A stretch of DNA of 14,218 nucleotides from Bacteriovoracaceae bacterium (GTDB lineage: Bacteria > Bdellovibrionota > Bacteriovoracia > Bacteriovoracales > Bacteriovoracaceae), in contig CANFNN010000046.1 of NCBI GenBank assembly GCA_947448095.1, positions 1-14,218 of the forward strand, in the 5' to 3' direction. The notes beneath the pieces are model-generated. The model saw nothing but the letters and a program-made list of their open reading frames with translations, ran no database searches and was not told the origin of the DNA. Position numbers and translations under genes: made by a program. Positions 6,233 through 13,251 of this stretch are shown piece by piece. The first letter of the stretch is position 1; each line of letters starts with the position of its first letter.

Positions 6233-7720
6233 TTATTGTTCACGTGCTTCGATCATTCCGTAGCTGTGAAGTTTGTTGTAAAGAGTTTTTACTGTAATTC
6301 CAAGGGCTTTAGCAGCACGCGTTTTGTTTCCATTTAAGTGACCAAGAGTGTCAACGATGTGTTTTTTCTCAAGATCAAAAAGTGTGAACTCAACATACTT
6401 AACCGGTTCCATTACAACTTCAGCTTTAACTTCTTGAGCGAACTCTGGAAGGTGAGATGCTTCAATGTATTGTCCATCAGTAAGGATGTATGTGCGCTCC
6501 ATGATGTTTTTAAGTTCGTGAGCGTTTCCTGGCCAGAAGTAACCAGCTAATTTTTCAATTGCACCAGAAGTAAGAACTTTGGCCTGTGACTTACCATGGT
6601 TAAGGAAGAACTCGGCCATTACTTTTACATCATCTTGACGGTTACGAAGAGATGGGATGCGAAGAGCAATTGTGTTAATACGGTAGAAAAGTTCTTCTTT
6701 AAATTTCCCTTCTTCAACAAGCTTCTTAATTTCTACTTTTGAAGTAGCGATGATGCGTACGTTAAGAGCAATTTTTTCATCAGTATCAACAGTGATCATT
6801 TCGCCACCAACAAGAGCACGAAGGATCTTAGTTTGGATATGTGCAGTTGTGTGAGCGATATCATCGATAATAAGTGTTCCACCGTTCGCTTGAACCATAA
6901 GACCTTTAGAGCTGAAAAGTTCGCGGTCAAGTTGAGCTTCGTTAAGAGCTGAACAAGAAGCGATTACACAACCACCCTTACGTGCAGACCATGTGTGGAT
7001 TTTTTTAGCAAGAATTTTCTTACCAACACCATGAGCACCTTCCAAAAGGATTGGAAAATCTTGAGAAGCTACTTTTTTAGCAGTTTGAACTACTTCTAAA
7101 AAATTCTTAGAAAGACCAATCATTTGAGAGTTATCTTCAAGACCTTTTGAGATCTGGATATCTACGCGGCTTGAAAGTTCTTTTTCTTTAGCATCGATCT
7201 TAGTTTGTAACTCACGGTTAAGATTTTTAGACATAAGAAAAAGGTGCATGTTACGGATCGGAGACTGAAGTTGATTCAAGATATCGTTAATAGATGCGAT
7301 GTCTGAATCAGAAAAGTTTCTATCTTTTTTGATTGATTGAACGTTGATGGTACCGATTACACAACCATCTACCATTACAGGAACACAAAGTTCAGCTTCA
7401 ACGATTTCTTCACGAAGACCAGTTGAAGCGATAGGGTCACGTTTTACTGAATTAGAATAATAAGCTCTTTTCATACGAGCTACGTATCCAGAAAGGCCTT
7501 GGCCTTTGTTTAAAAGTTTGGCAGAAGCAAGTGCCTGACCATTTTCTGATAAAAGACGAGTACAACCATCTGAAAGAACTTCGAAACCAAGAACTTTATG
7601 CTCGCTCATAAGGTCTTGTACGAAACCTGAAAGCTTAGCGAAAAACACGACTTCGTCCAGGTTTGTTAATAGAACTGATGAAAGAGTAGCAAGTTCGTTG
7701 TGGTTAGAAGCAGTTTTCAT
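6233..7720 (-). CDS. GAF-AAA+-Fis-HTH regulator resembling a sigma-54 activator but lacking the GAFTGA loop
   Basis: A 495-residue cytoplasmic regulator. A GAF sensor domain (about 20-155, with 'GLSGYVARMKRAYYSNSVKRD' style core and 'VPVMVDGCVIGTINVQS') is joined by a coiled linker (160-190) to an AAA+ domain (about 198-410) and a Fis-type HTH (about 452-490, 'NGNKTRAAKALGITVKTLYNKL'). AAA+ landmarks are Walker A GAHGVGKK (228-235), Walker B 'GTLIIDDI' (281-288), the Arg-finger region 'FKEELFYRIN' (340-349) and 'WPGNAHELKN' (396-405). Between 'ELF' (267-269) and 'KGLMVQANGGT' the roughly 12 residues that hold GAFTGA are absent, so classical contact with sigma-54 is not expected. Walker B has Asp for Glu and the usual 'NVREL' Arg is His401. 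It may act like TyrR-type, sigma-54-independent regulators. It has AAGGGG six bases before the ATG and its own predicted promoter. Confidence 0.9.
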   Translation of the reverse strand: MKTASNHNELATLSSVLLTNLDEVVFFAKLSGFVQDLMSEHKVLGFEVLSDGCTRLLSENGQALASAKLLNKGQGLSGYVARMKRAYYSNSVKRDPIASTGLREEIVEAELCVPVMVDGCVIGTINVQSIKKDRNFSDSDIASINDILNQLQSPIRNMHLFLMSKNLNRELQTKIDAKEKELSSRVDIQISKGLEDNSQMIGLSKNFLEVVQTAKKVASQDFPILLEGAHGVGKKILAKKIHTWSARKGGCVIASCSALNEAQLDRELFSSKGLMVQANGGTLIIDDIAHTTAHIQTKILRALVGGEMITVDTDEKIALNVRIIATSKVEIKKLVEEGKFKEELFYRINTIALRIPSLRNRQDDVKVMAEFFLNHGKSQAKVLTSGAIEKLAGYFWPGNAHELKNIMERTYILTDGQYIEASHLPEFAQEVKAEVVMEPVKYVEFTLFDLEKKHIVDTLGHLNGNKTRAAKALGITVKTLYNKLHSYGMIEAREQ

Positions 7721-7783
7721 GTTGGTCCCCTTTACACTTAAATCACAGTTTGTTTAAAAATTACACAGTGCGTTAGTAAGGAG

Positions 7784-7812
7784 ATATTACAATTTGTATG
7801 AATATTTTACAA
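7784..7812 (-). promoter_or_regulatory. Predicted sigma-70-type promoter for the GAF/AAA+ regulator
   Basis: Reading leftward, TTGTAA (7812-7807) and TAATAT (7789-7784) are separated by 17 bases, in the 135-base gap between tolB and the regulator gene. The regulator ATG lies about 64 bases downstream. No TGGC-N8-GC type -24/-12 element was found in this gap. No convincing terminator for tolB is visible between 7813 and 7855. Confidence 0.5.
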
Positions 7813-7855
7813 GACTAAAATGATGCGGTGTTTAAAGATTCTTCGCTATTTCTAA

Positions 7856-9217
7856 TTATTTCAGTATGTTGGTCCACTGCGGGGAGTAGCAACGACCAAA
7901 GTTTTGGGTTAATTGGCCCAATATCTCACCATCGCGGTTCATAATGTAGATATCTTGGACGGCCTTAGACTGTGAAACAACCCTTTTGCTCGTAAAAACG
8001 ATGAATTCCCCATCTGGTGAGTAGACGGCTTCCTCATTAGAACCAAAGTCTTTGGTTAAGCGAACGAGATTGTTTCCATCTGAGGCAATTCGGTAAAGAT
8101 CAAACCCAGCATCAACCCAAGAGCTAAAAACGATTTCTTTGCCATCAGGAGAAAATCGTGGGGCCGCATTAAACTGACCGACAAAAGAAATCCGTTTCAC
8201 ACCTTTATCCGGATTGGCAGGATCCATCGTGTAGATGTGAGCTCGGCCCGGACGGTTAGAAAGAAAAGTCATAAGGGAGCCGTCACGATTAATCGAAGGA
8301 TCCACGTCATCAGCATAATGAGAAGTGACGTTTCTCATTTTTCCCGATCCAATCTGCATTTCATAAATATCAGCATTGCCCTTAAAAGAAAGAGTCATAT
8401 AAATGAGGTCACCTGACGCGCTAAAAATAGCACCTGAATTAATTCCAGGTTTATCAGAAATGGTTGAAAATGATTTGTTTTTTAAATCATACATCTTTAA
8501 ATCAATATTTTTAATGATGCGTACTTTATTGCGAGAGACCTCTTTATGGGGAGCAATAACTGAAAACATAATTTTTGAATTATCGGGCGCAACTGACGGT
8601 GAAAGGACAACAGAATTAAAATGTGTAAGCTTCTCAACCCTGTTTCCATCAAAGTCCATGAGAAAAAGTTCTTTGACTGTATCTTTTCCAAAAGTTCCTC
8701 GGTCAGAGACAAAAACAATCGTTGAATTAAAAATGGAAGGCTTGCCAGTCACAGACCGGTATATTCCGTCAGCAACCTGGTGGGCCTTGAGGCGAATATT
8801 TTTTTGATCAATGGTCACGCTATGATTAAAGATTTCCTGACCGCTCAATACACTCCAGGCCTTAAACTTTGCCTCGATACCACTGCCAGATGAAGAAATA
8901 TTCGTTGCTAGAAAATAAGTAATGCCACTTTCTTTCCATTTAGCAAGATTGGGTTTTGAGTAACTCTCCTGCCCCTTTTCTGAAAAATCGACATTATTAA
9001 ATTTGTGTTTATAGAAAACAAAATCGTTACGAAGAATATCAATCAGCTCACTTGCCAGGCTTTTCTGCTGTCCGCCCAATGACTTTAGTTCAGCATCATC
9101 AATAACAAATTTATCTTTATCAACACTTGCCTCACCTACAGCAATTTCAGCAACAGCTGTTTGTGAAAAAGCTTGAACCTGAAATAAAAGAGCACAAATG
9201 AATAGAATAATTTTCAT
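7856..9217 (-). CDS. tolB: Periplasmic Tol protein TolB
   Basis: A 453-residue exported protein with a signal peptide (MKIILFICALLFQVQAFS, cut before QTA). An N-terminal alpha/beta domain (about 22-155, with 'SGITYFLATNIS' and 'AHQVADGIYRSVTGKPSIF') leads into a six-bladed propeller (about 160-450). The propeller shows repeated TolB/WD40-like blades: 'FVSDR', 'LSPSVAPDNSKIMFS', 'IFSASGDLIYMT', 'DPSINRDGSLMTFLSNRPG', 'APRFSPDGKEIVFSS' and 'AVYSPDGEFIVFTS'. TolB normally docks with the lipoprotein Pal and is released from it by energised TolQRA. The start has GAGGT four bases upstream, seven bases after the tolA-like stop. It is the last gene of the operon-like run; no pal follows. Confidence 0.95.
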   Translation of the reverse strand: MKIILFICALLFQVQAFSQTAVAEIAVGEASVDKDKFVIDDAELKSLGGQQKSLASELIDILRNDFVFYKHKFNNVDFSEKGQESYSKPNLAKWKESGITYFLATNISSSGSGIEAKFKAWSVLSGQEIFNHSVTIDQKNIRLKAHQVADGIYRSVTGKPSIFNSTIVFVSDRGTFGKDTVKELFLMDFDGNRVEKLTHFNSVVLSPSVAPDNSKIMFSVIAPHKEVSRNKVRIIKNIDLKMYDLKNKSFSTISDKPGINSGAIFSASGDLIYMTLSFKGNADIYEMQIGSGKMRNVTSHYADDVDPSINRDGSLMTFLSNRPGRAHIYTMDPANPDKGVKRISFVGQFNAAPRFSPDGKEIVFSSWVDAGFDLYRIASDGNNLVRLTKDFGSNEEAVYSPDGEFIVFTSKRVVSQSKAVQDIYIMNRDGEILGQLTQNFGRCYSPQWTNILK

Positions 9218-9224
9218 GAATACC

Positions 9225-10022
9225 TCAAAGAGGGAATTTCAGGATGATTCCTGAATTCGCAAGCCTCGGAGCAACCGTGGCTTCTGGTTTAGGATACGGA
9301 GAACCATCTCGAATCGCCTTCTCTGCTCGAGAGTCAAATTCGGCCTGGCCAGATGATTCAATTAAATCAGTTTTAATGACACTGCCAGAGGCAGATAAAT
9401 AAACTGCGATCTTGCATTTCAAATTCTGATTCATAAGGTAGGTAGGCAGTTTCCAGTGGGCCCTAACAAGTTCTGGAAGCGTCTGTACATAAGCCGAAAA
9501 TTCCGAGTTTTGTTCATCGGTGTAATCACCAACTAAAGCAGAACCTTTGGAAAGTCGGTTGCCCTCAATAATAAGTGAATCCAGATCTTTATTAGTTGAT
9601 TTGGTCGTGCCCTTTTTACGGTCAGAAGGGGCCACTTTTTTACTAGAATAATCGCTGATGAGATTCATGAAAGAAGACTTTTTCTTCTCGCCCTTCTCCT
9701 GAATCACAAGATCATCTTTTTTAATAATGTCCGGAGCTTCTTCTTTGGCCTTGGTTTCAACCTTAGCACCTTCTGGCTCAGGCTCTGGTTTGGCGACTGG
9801 CTCGGCTTGCATTTCTTTAAGTTCTTTGACTGTAAATTTAGGCATCCCTACGACATCGACACGAACTGAGGCGCGGATAATTTCAACGTTATTATTGAGT
9901 TTAAAAACCTGAAGAATGGTTGAGCCACCGAAATAAGCAACCAACACAAGAAGAGCGTGGACTCCGCAGGAGACCAGAAAATTCTTTGTGAAATTTCGAT
10001 CCATCGCCGTGTCGCTAAACAT
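9225..10022 (-). CDS. tolA: TolA/TonB-type energy-transducing protein with TonB C-terminal domain
   Basis: A 265-residue protein with one N-terminal membrane anchor (about 17-37, 'LVSCGVHALLVLVAYF'). A charged Pro/Glu/Lys-rich periplasmic spacer (about 65-150, 'AEPVAKPEPEPEGAK') leads to a TonB-like C-terminal domain (about 175-265). That domain carries 'YVQTLPELVRAHWKLPTYL', 'CKIAVYLSASGSVIKTDLIE' and 'SGQAEFDSRAEKAIRDGSPYPK', the standard fold signature of TonB/TolA ends. It would couple TolQR proton-motor motion to the outer membrane through TolB. It sits where tolA is expected, between tolR and tolB, but is shorter than E. coli TolA (421 residues) and lacks its long helical domain II. Database tools may therefore label it simply as TonB family. 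The ATG abuts the tolR stop (TAAATG) and has GGAG eight bases upstream. Confidence 0.88.
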   Translation of the reverse strand: MFSDTAMDRNFTKNFLVSCGVHALLVLVAYFGGSTILQVFKLNNNVEIIRASVRVDVVGMPKFTVKELKEMQAEPVAKPEPEPEGAKVETKAKEEAPDIIKKDDLVIQEKGEKKKSSFMNLISDYSSKKVAPSDRKKGTTKSTNKDLDSLIIEGNRLSKGSALVGDYTDEQNSEFSAYVQTLPELVRAHWKLPTYLMNQNLKCKIAVYLSASGSVIKTDLIESSGQAEFDSRAEKAIRDGSPYPKPEATVAPRLANSGIILKFPL

Positions 10023-10439
10023 TTATTTATTTTTCTCCACTTCCGTCACAAGCGCAATATTACTCACCCCGGCCTTTTTAAGGCTAGCGATGAGTTTGGC
10101 GACTTTTTCATATTTCAATGAATAATCGGCGCGCAGATACACAACATCTGTTTTATTGGTCTTAAACTGCTTTAAAACAGAGGCAATAAGATCCTTAGAA
10201 GTCACTAAACTCTTACCCAGATAATATTGCTCACCTGAGGTGACCGAAAGGATTACGAGTTCTGGTCTTAGACCCATATTATTAATTTTTTGAGTCTTTG
10301 GTAATTTAAGATCAATGCCGCTAAAAAGCATCGGTGTCGTTACCATGAAAATAACCAGTAGAACTAACATGACATCCACAAGTGGTGTCACGTTAATTTC
10401 AGAAACTGGACCTTTTTTTCCACCGAGATTCATCCCCAT
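10023..10439 (-). CDS. tolR: Tol system proton-channel subunit TolR (ExbD/TolR family)
   Basis: A 138-residue protein with a single TM helix (about 18-38). It carries 'PVSEINVTPLVDVMLVLLVI'; Asp22 corresponds to the proton-carrying Asp of TolR/ExbD (Asp23 in E. coli TolR). The periplasmic part ends with 'VVYLRADYSLKYEKVAKLIA', typical of the family dimerisation domain. With TolQ it forms the motor that energises the TolA-like protein. The length is normal. AAGGA lies eight bases before the ATG; a second in-frame ATG two codons later is possible but less well spaced. It is four bases after tolQ and abuts the tolA-like gene, so the four Tol genes are surely co-transcribed. Confidence 0.95.
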   Translation of the reverse strand: MGMNLGGKKGPVSEINVTPLVDVMLVLLVIFMVTTPMLFSGIDLKLPKTQKINNMGLRPELVILSVTSGEQYYLGKSLVTSKDLIASVLKQFKTNKTDVVYLRADYSLKYEKVAKLIASLKKAGVSNIALVTEVEKNK

Positions 10440-10443
10440 GGAA

Positions 10444-11145
10444 CTAATCCTTCTTGATCAGAATAGATCTTTCAATCAGGTTTAAAAAGTCCTGAGAGAA
10501 TGATTCCATCTGAGAATTAATACGCGCAATCTGATTATTGAAAATGTTGAAAAACCACACAGCAGGAATCGCTGCGGCCAATCCAACGGCAGTGGCCACA
10601 AGTGCCTCGGCAATACCGGGAGCAACAGCTTCAATACTTCCCCCACCCATGGAAAGACCAGAAAAAGCATCGATGATTCCCCATACAGTTCCAAAAAGAC
10701 CAATGAAAGGTGAAATTGATCCAATAGAAGCCAGAGTTGAGACCCTGATATCCATTTTTTCGTTAGCGGTGTTAGAACCAGTCTTGAGTGCACGCTCTAA
10801 AGATTGAAAACCATTCTGAGTAAAATGCTGGGCAATTGTTCCCTTATTTCCACTGGAGAGCTTTTCTCCCACTTTGTTTAATTCTTCGTACCCACGACGA
10901 AACATCAAACTCATTGTTGAATCTTGGTTTTCTGAGGCTTCTCTATGAATTTCAGAAAGAGAATTAGAAGTTTTAAAAAAAGCATTAAATTTTTCGTTTG
11001 CCTCAGTCACAAGTTTAAGTTCCTTGTACTTTTGCAAAATAATTGTCCATGACAAGACGGATCCCAAGGCAAGGATGATAAGCACTAGCTTAACGACAGC
11101 ACCTGATTCCCAAAGAATTTGCCAAATGTTTAGACTTCCATGCAT
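10444..11145 (-). CDS. tolQ: Tol system motor subunit TolQ (MotA/TolQ/ExbB family)
   Basis: A 233-residue inner-membrane protein with three helices: TM1 about 18-37, TM2 about 138-160, TM3 about 172-203. The core 'ASIGSISPFIGLFGTVWGII' and 'VAPGIAEALVATAVGLAAAI' are near-identical to TolQ, with the conserved pore threonines at Thr153 and Thr185. It is called TolQ rather than ExbB because of the 'GSISPFIGLFGTVWGI' stretch, the lack of an N-terminal ExbB-style extension and the tolR-tolA-tolB genes that follow. TolQ forms a pentamer around TolR and uses the proton gradient to drive the TolA-like protein during outer-membrane constriction. GAGGTG lies four bases before the ATG; the gap from the preceding membrane-protein gene is nine bases. 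Confidence 0.95.
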   Translation of the reverse strand: MHGSLNIWQILWESGAVVKLVLIILALGSVLSWTIILQKYKELKLVTEANEKFNAFFKTSNSLSEIHREASENQDSTMSLMFRRGYEELNKVGEKLSSGNKGTIAQHFTQNGFQSLERALKTGSNTANEKMDIRVSTLASIGSISPFIGLFGTVWGIIDAFSGLSMGGGSIEAVAPGIAEALVATAVGLAAAIPAVWFFNIFNNQIARINSQMESFSQDFLNLIERSILIKKD

Positions 11146-11154
11146 AAAACACCT

Positions 11155-11997
11155 CTATCTTAGAAGCTTGCGGGCAGAATTAATTAACTGGTCCCTGTAT
11201 CTATAATAAGAAAAAGATATCATCCAAATAACAGCTAGAAAAGCCAAGTTAAGCTTCTTATCAGCCCGAAAAGGAGAAAAGTCATCTCCCCAAACGGGAT
11301 CGAGTCCAAAGATTGATCCCATAGGGGCAACAAACAGAATTAAAAAGCAAACAACGTTGCTCCAACTCTTAAATGATTTTCCACTTAAATACATAAGCGA
11401 GGTATAGCAAAGAATTACATAAGGCATAAGCCCATAGTAATCAGGAACACTCATTCGAAAAGCAATAGCGAATATGAGGGTATAACAAAATCCCAGATGC
11501 AGGCGATTCGGATGAACTTTCTGATTCAGAATATCTTCCAGATAAGCGATGACTATAAATTCCACTCCAAAAAAAATACAGAGACTTAAAAAGGAGGCGA
11601 TTTGAAAATACCAATAACCAATATTTTGAGTTACGAAATGAGTGCTACCCATTGTGATATAGCTCATTAGCATAAAGACAGAAATAACGATCGCCTTGGG
11701 ATCAGGCCAGGTAACCAATTCCTTGACCAATTGTCTAAAAGACTTAAGTTCATAGAGGCGAACCTCAAACCAACGATTGAGAAGAAAAAGTGACACCAAC
11801 TTTGAAACAATAAGTATTTCCCATTGGTTGTTGTGTAGCCAAGACTCAACGATACTAATTTCATGATCAAGTAGGAAGTGGAAGAAAGCTCCGATTGAAC
11901 TTAAAACCACCACCAAACTCACAAAGACGAGCTGAAAGACTGCATAGTACTTTAAGTTTTTGAGCAATTGTCTTTTAGGAGTTTCCTGAATATCCAC
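11155..11997 (-). CDS. Polytopic membrane protein of unknown function upstream of tolQ
   Basis: A 280-residue protein that I do not recognise. About eight hydrophobic helices are visible (near 17-42, 58-76, 101-121, 128-153, 167-184, 187-205, 213-231 and 248-265), with a basic cytoplasmic-looking N-terminus (ETPKRQLLKNLK) and basic C-terminus (RDQLINSARKLLR). By the positive-inside rule both ends would be in the cytoplasm. No transporter or enzyme motif is evident; scattered Asp/Glu/His residues near helices (His118, Glu146, Glu154, Asp186) are the only polar landmarks. It starts with GTG, overlapping the stop of the preceding secreted-protein gene by one base (TAGTG), and ends nine bases before tolQ. 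That tight placement indicates co-translation with the M48-like protein and co-transcription with the Tol motor. Confidence 0.85.
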   Translation of the reverse strand: MDIQETPKRQLLKNLKYYAVFQLVFVSLVVVLSSIGAFFHFLLDHEISIVESWLHNNQWEILIVSKLVSLFLLNRWFEVRLYELKSFRQLVKELVTWPDPKAIVISVFMLMSYITMGSTHFVTQNIGYWYFQIASFLSLCIFFGVEFIVIAYLEDILNQKVHPNRLHLGFCYTLIFAIAFRMSVPDYYGLMPYVILCYTSLMYLSGKSFKSWSNVVCFLILFVAPMGSIFGLDPVWGDDFSPFRADKKLNLAFLAVIWMISFSYYRYRDQLINSARKLLR

Positions 11998-12893
11998 TAG
12001 AGTATTTTCTCGTCAGGACTAATCCACTTTATCTGCATTTCGGGCGAAGGATAAAGTTTTAAATAGTCTTTATATTGAACATTTACTTTCAAAAAGTTTT
12101 GTAACTTTCCAAGTAAGTTGAAATAGGTATTCCATAATTGAGGATTTGACTTCAAGTAGGCATCCATTTTTTTTGTGGTTTCGAATTGCTGCTGGAAGGA
12201 ATAGCCCTTTTGATTAATTTGAATATCATAATTTTTGATAAGTTCTTCGATTAAACCCATGTCAGGCTTGGCCCCACTGAAACTTGTTCCAGCAAGCTTC
12301 TTGAGCTTATCAGTCGATACAGCTTTTTTAAAATAGCCACCATCTAAGCGAAAATAATCTTCGAGTAGTAACAGTGAGATTTCCAATTTGCTCAGATCAA
12401 GGGATCTTATGAAGGGAACCGATATAATCAAAATCATCTCGCCTTCGCTTCCTGGCAGAGATGCTCTGACAAGCGTCGGAGTGTTAACTAAAAGGATTTT
12501 AAACTTTTTCTGATAAAACCCTAAACTCTCCAGAATGGACCGGAAGGATTCATCAAGTCCATAGTCTGGCTTTTCAAAATCCCAACCCAAAAGCTGAGCA
12601 TTTTTCACGAGCCAAAACTCACTCACAAGGCCCCAGATTTCATCTTCTGAAGGATAATTAAAACGATCTCTCTCTAAGCTTTGTTGCTCAATTTTCATGA
12701 CAGCAACTTGCTTTTTTTTGAGTCTCGCAGATTGAGACAGCCCATCTTGCTGAAGAACTTTTTTGATCGATTTAAAATTTACGACCTCAAGCTCTTTCTC
12801 CTCCTGCAACTTGGAATTCTGAGCAAGTACCGAAATTGTGGTCAGCAGAAGGCAACTAGTGAACGCGAGTTTCGCCCTGAATATAATGGTCAT
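11997..12893 (-). CDS. Secreted protein resembling an M48 metallopeptidase with a degenerate active site
   Basis: A 298-residue protein with a signal peptide (about 1-24, ending 'LLTTISVLA'). Residues 130-190 follow the M48 pattern: 'KILLVNTPTLVRASLPG' matches the usual 'v.vvnsp..NAfalPGG', and 'SVPFIRSLDLSKLEISLLL' matches 'tsGLl..l.seeELaavLa'. The zinc motif HExxH is replaced by LEDYF (177-181), keeping only the Glu. Further on, 'NYDIQINQKGYS' (221-232) sits where M48 has its 'eADr.g...l.kAGYd' segment, and 'YPSPEMQIKW' (281-290) matches the terminal 'HPspeeRi'. I infer a non-catalytic M48-like (pseudopeptidase) protein of the periplasm; this is by-eye alignment only. The start has GGGGA seven bases upstream; the gene overlaps the SH3-like gene by 38 bases and the membrane-protein gene by one. 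Confidence 0.8.
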   Translation of the reverse strand: MTIIFRAKLAFTSCLLLTTISVLAQNSKLQEEKELEVVNFKSIKKVLQQDGLSQSARLKKKQVAVMKIEQQSLERDRFNYPSEDEIWGLVSEFWLVKNAQLLGWDFEKPDYGLDESFRSILESLGFYQKKFKILLVNTPTLVRASLPGSEGEMILIISVPFIRSLDLSKLEISLLLLEDYFRLDGGYFKKAVSTDKLKKLAGTSFSGAKPDMGLIEELIKNYDIQINQKGYSFQQQFETTKKMDAYLKSNPQLWNTYFNLLGKLQNFLKVNVQYKDYLKLYPSPEMQIKWISPDEKIL

Positions 12894-13251
12894 AGAGTCG
12901 TCCCCAATAATAGAGCTCGGATAAATCCATATTTAATGCATCAAAAAACTTTGGATATTTCCCCTGAATACAATCAGGTCTTTTTTCACTTAAGTACTGT
13001 TTCATGACAAAGCCGCGATAGTCTGCCACCTCGACATAGGCCCACTCTTTAGAGACGGAAACCTTAGAGGACTCGATGACTTTGACTGGGTGAGCGCACT
13101 GTATGGTAGTCAAACTGGCAGAAGTTCTGACAGAGGACTGGTGAACATGTCCAAAAAGTGGCGTCATGTAAAAAACGCCCACAATTTTCTCATCAGTCGA
13201 AGTCGTTTCAGCAAATGAGAATAGTGATGTCATTAGGAGGATTAAAAACAT
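12856..13251 (-). CDS. Small secreted SH3-like protein of unknown function
   Basis: A 131-residue protein with a short signal peptide (MFLILLMTSLFSFA). The middle (about 45-90) has the rhythm of a bacterial SH3 domain, with 'HPVKVIESSKVSVSKEWAYV' followed by 'YRGFVMKQYLSEKRPDC'; such domains often bind peptidoglycan or peptides. Cys52 and Cys94 flank the domain and could form a disulphide. The tail holds an aromatic stretch, 'SELYYWGRLYDHYIQGET'. I cannot name a family. The ATG directly follows the lapB-like stop (TAAATG), with GGAAGG five bases upstream, and the 3' end overlaps the next gene by 38 bases. Translation of all three is therefore probably coupled. An envelope role beside the lapB-like and Tol genes is inferred from location and the signal peptide. 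Confidence 0.78.
   Translation of the reverse strand: MFLILLMTSLFSFAETTSTDEKIVGVFYMTPLFGHVHQSSVRTSASLTTIQCAHPVKVIESSKVSVSKEWAYVEVADYRGFVMKQYLSEKRPDCIQGKYPKFFDALNMDLSELYYWGRLYDHYIQGETRVH

Noticed and set aside
7721..7855. Possible -24/-12 sigma-54 promoter upstream of the GAF/AAA+ regulator.
   Set aside because: No TGGC...GC pair with proper spacing is seen on the minus strand; a -10/-35 pair fits better.
8403..8807. A 134-codon open frame on the plus strand.
   Set aside because: It is antisense to the well-supported tolB propeller region, has no protein-family resemblance and no plausible translation start signals; it is a frame shadow.
10482..10793. A 103-codon minus-strand frame inside tolQ.
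   Set aside because: It overlaps the conserved TolQ core in another frame, and TolQ motifs are unmistakable in the main frame.
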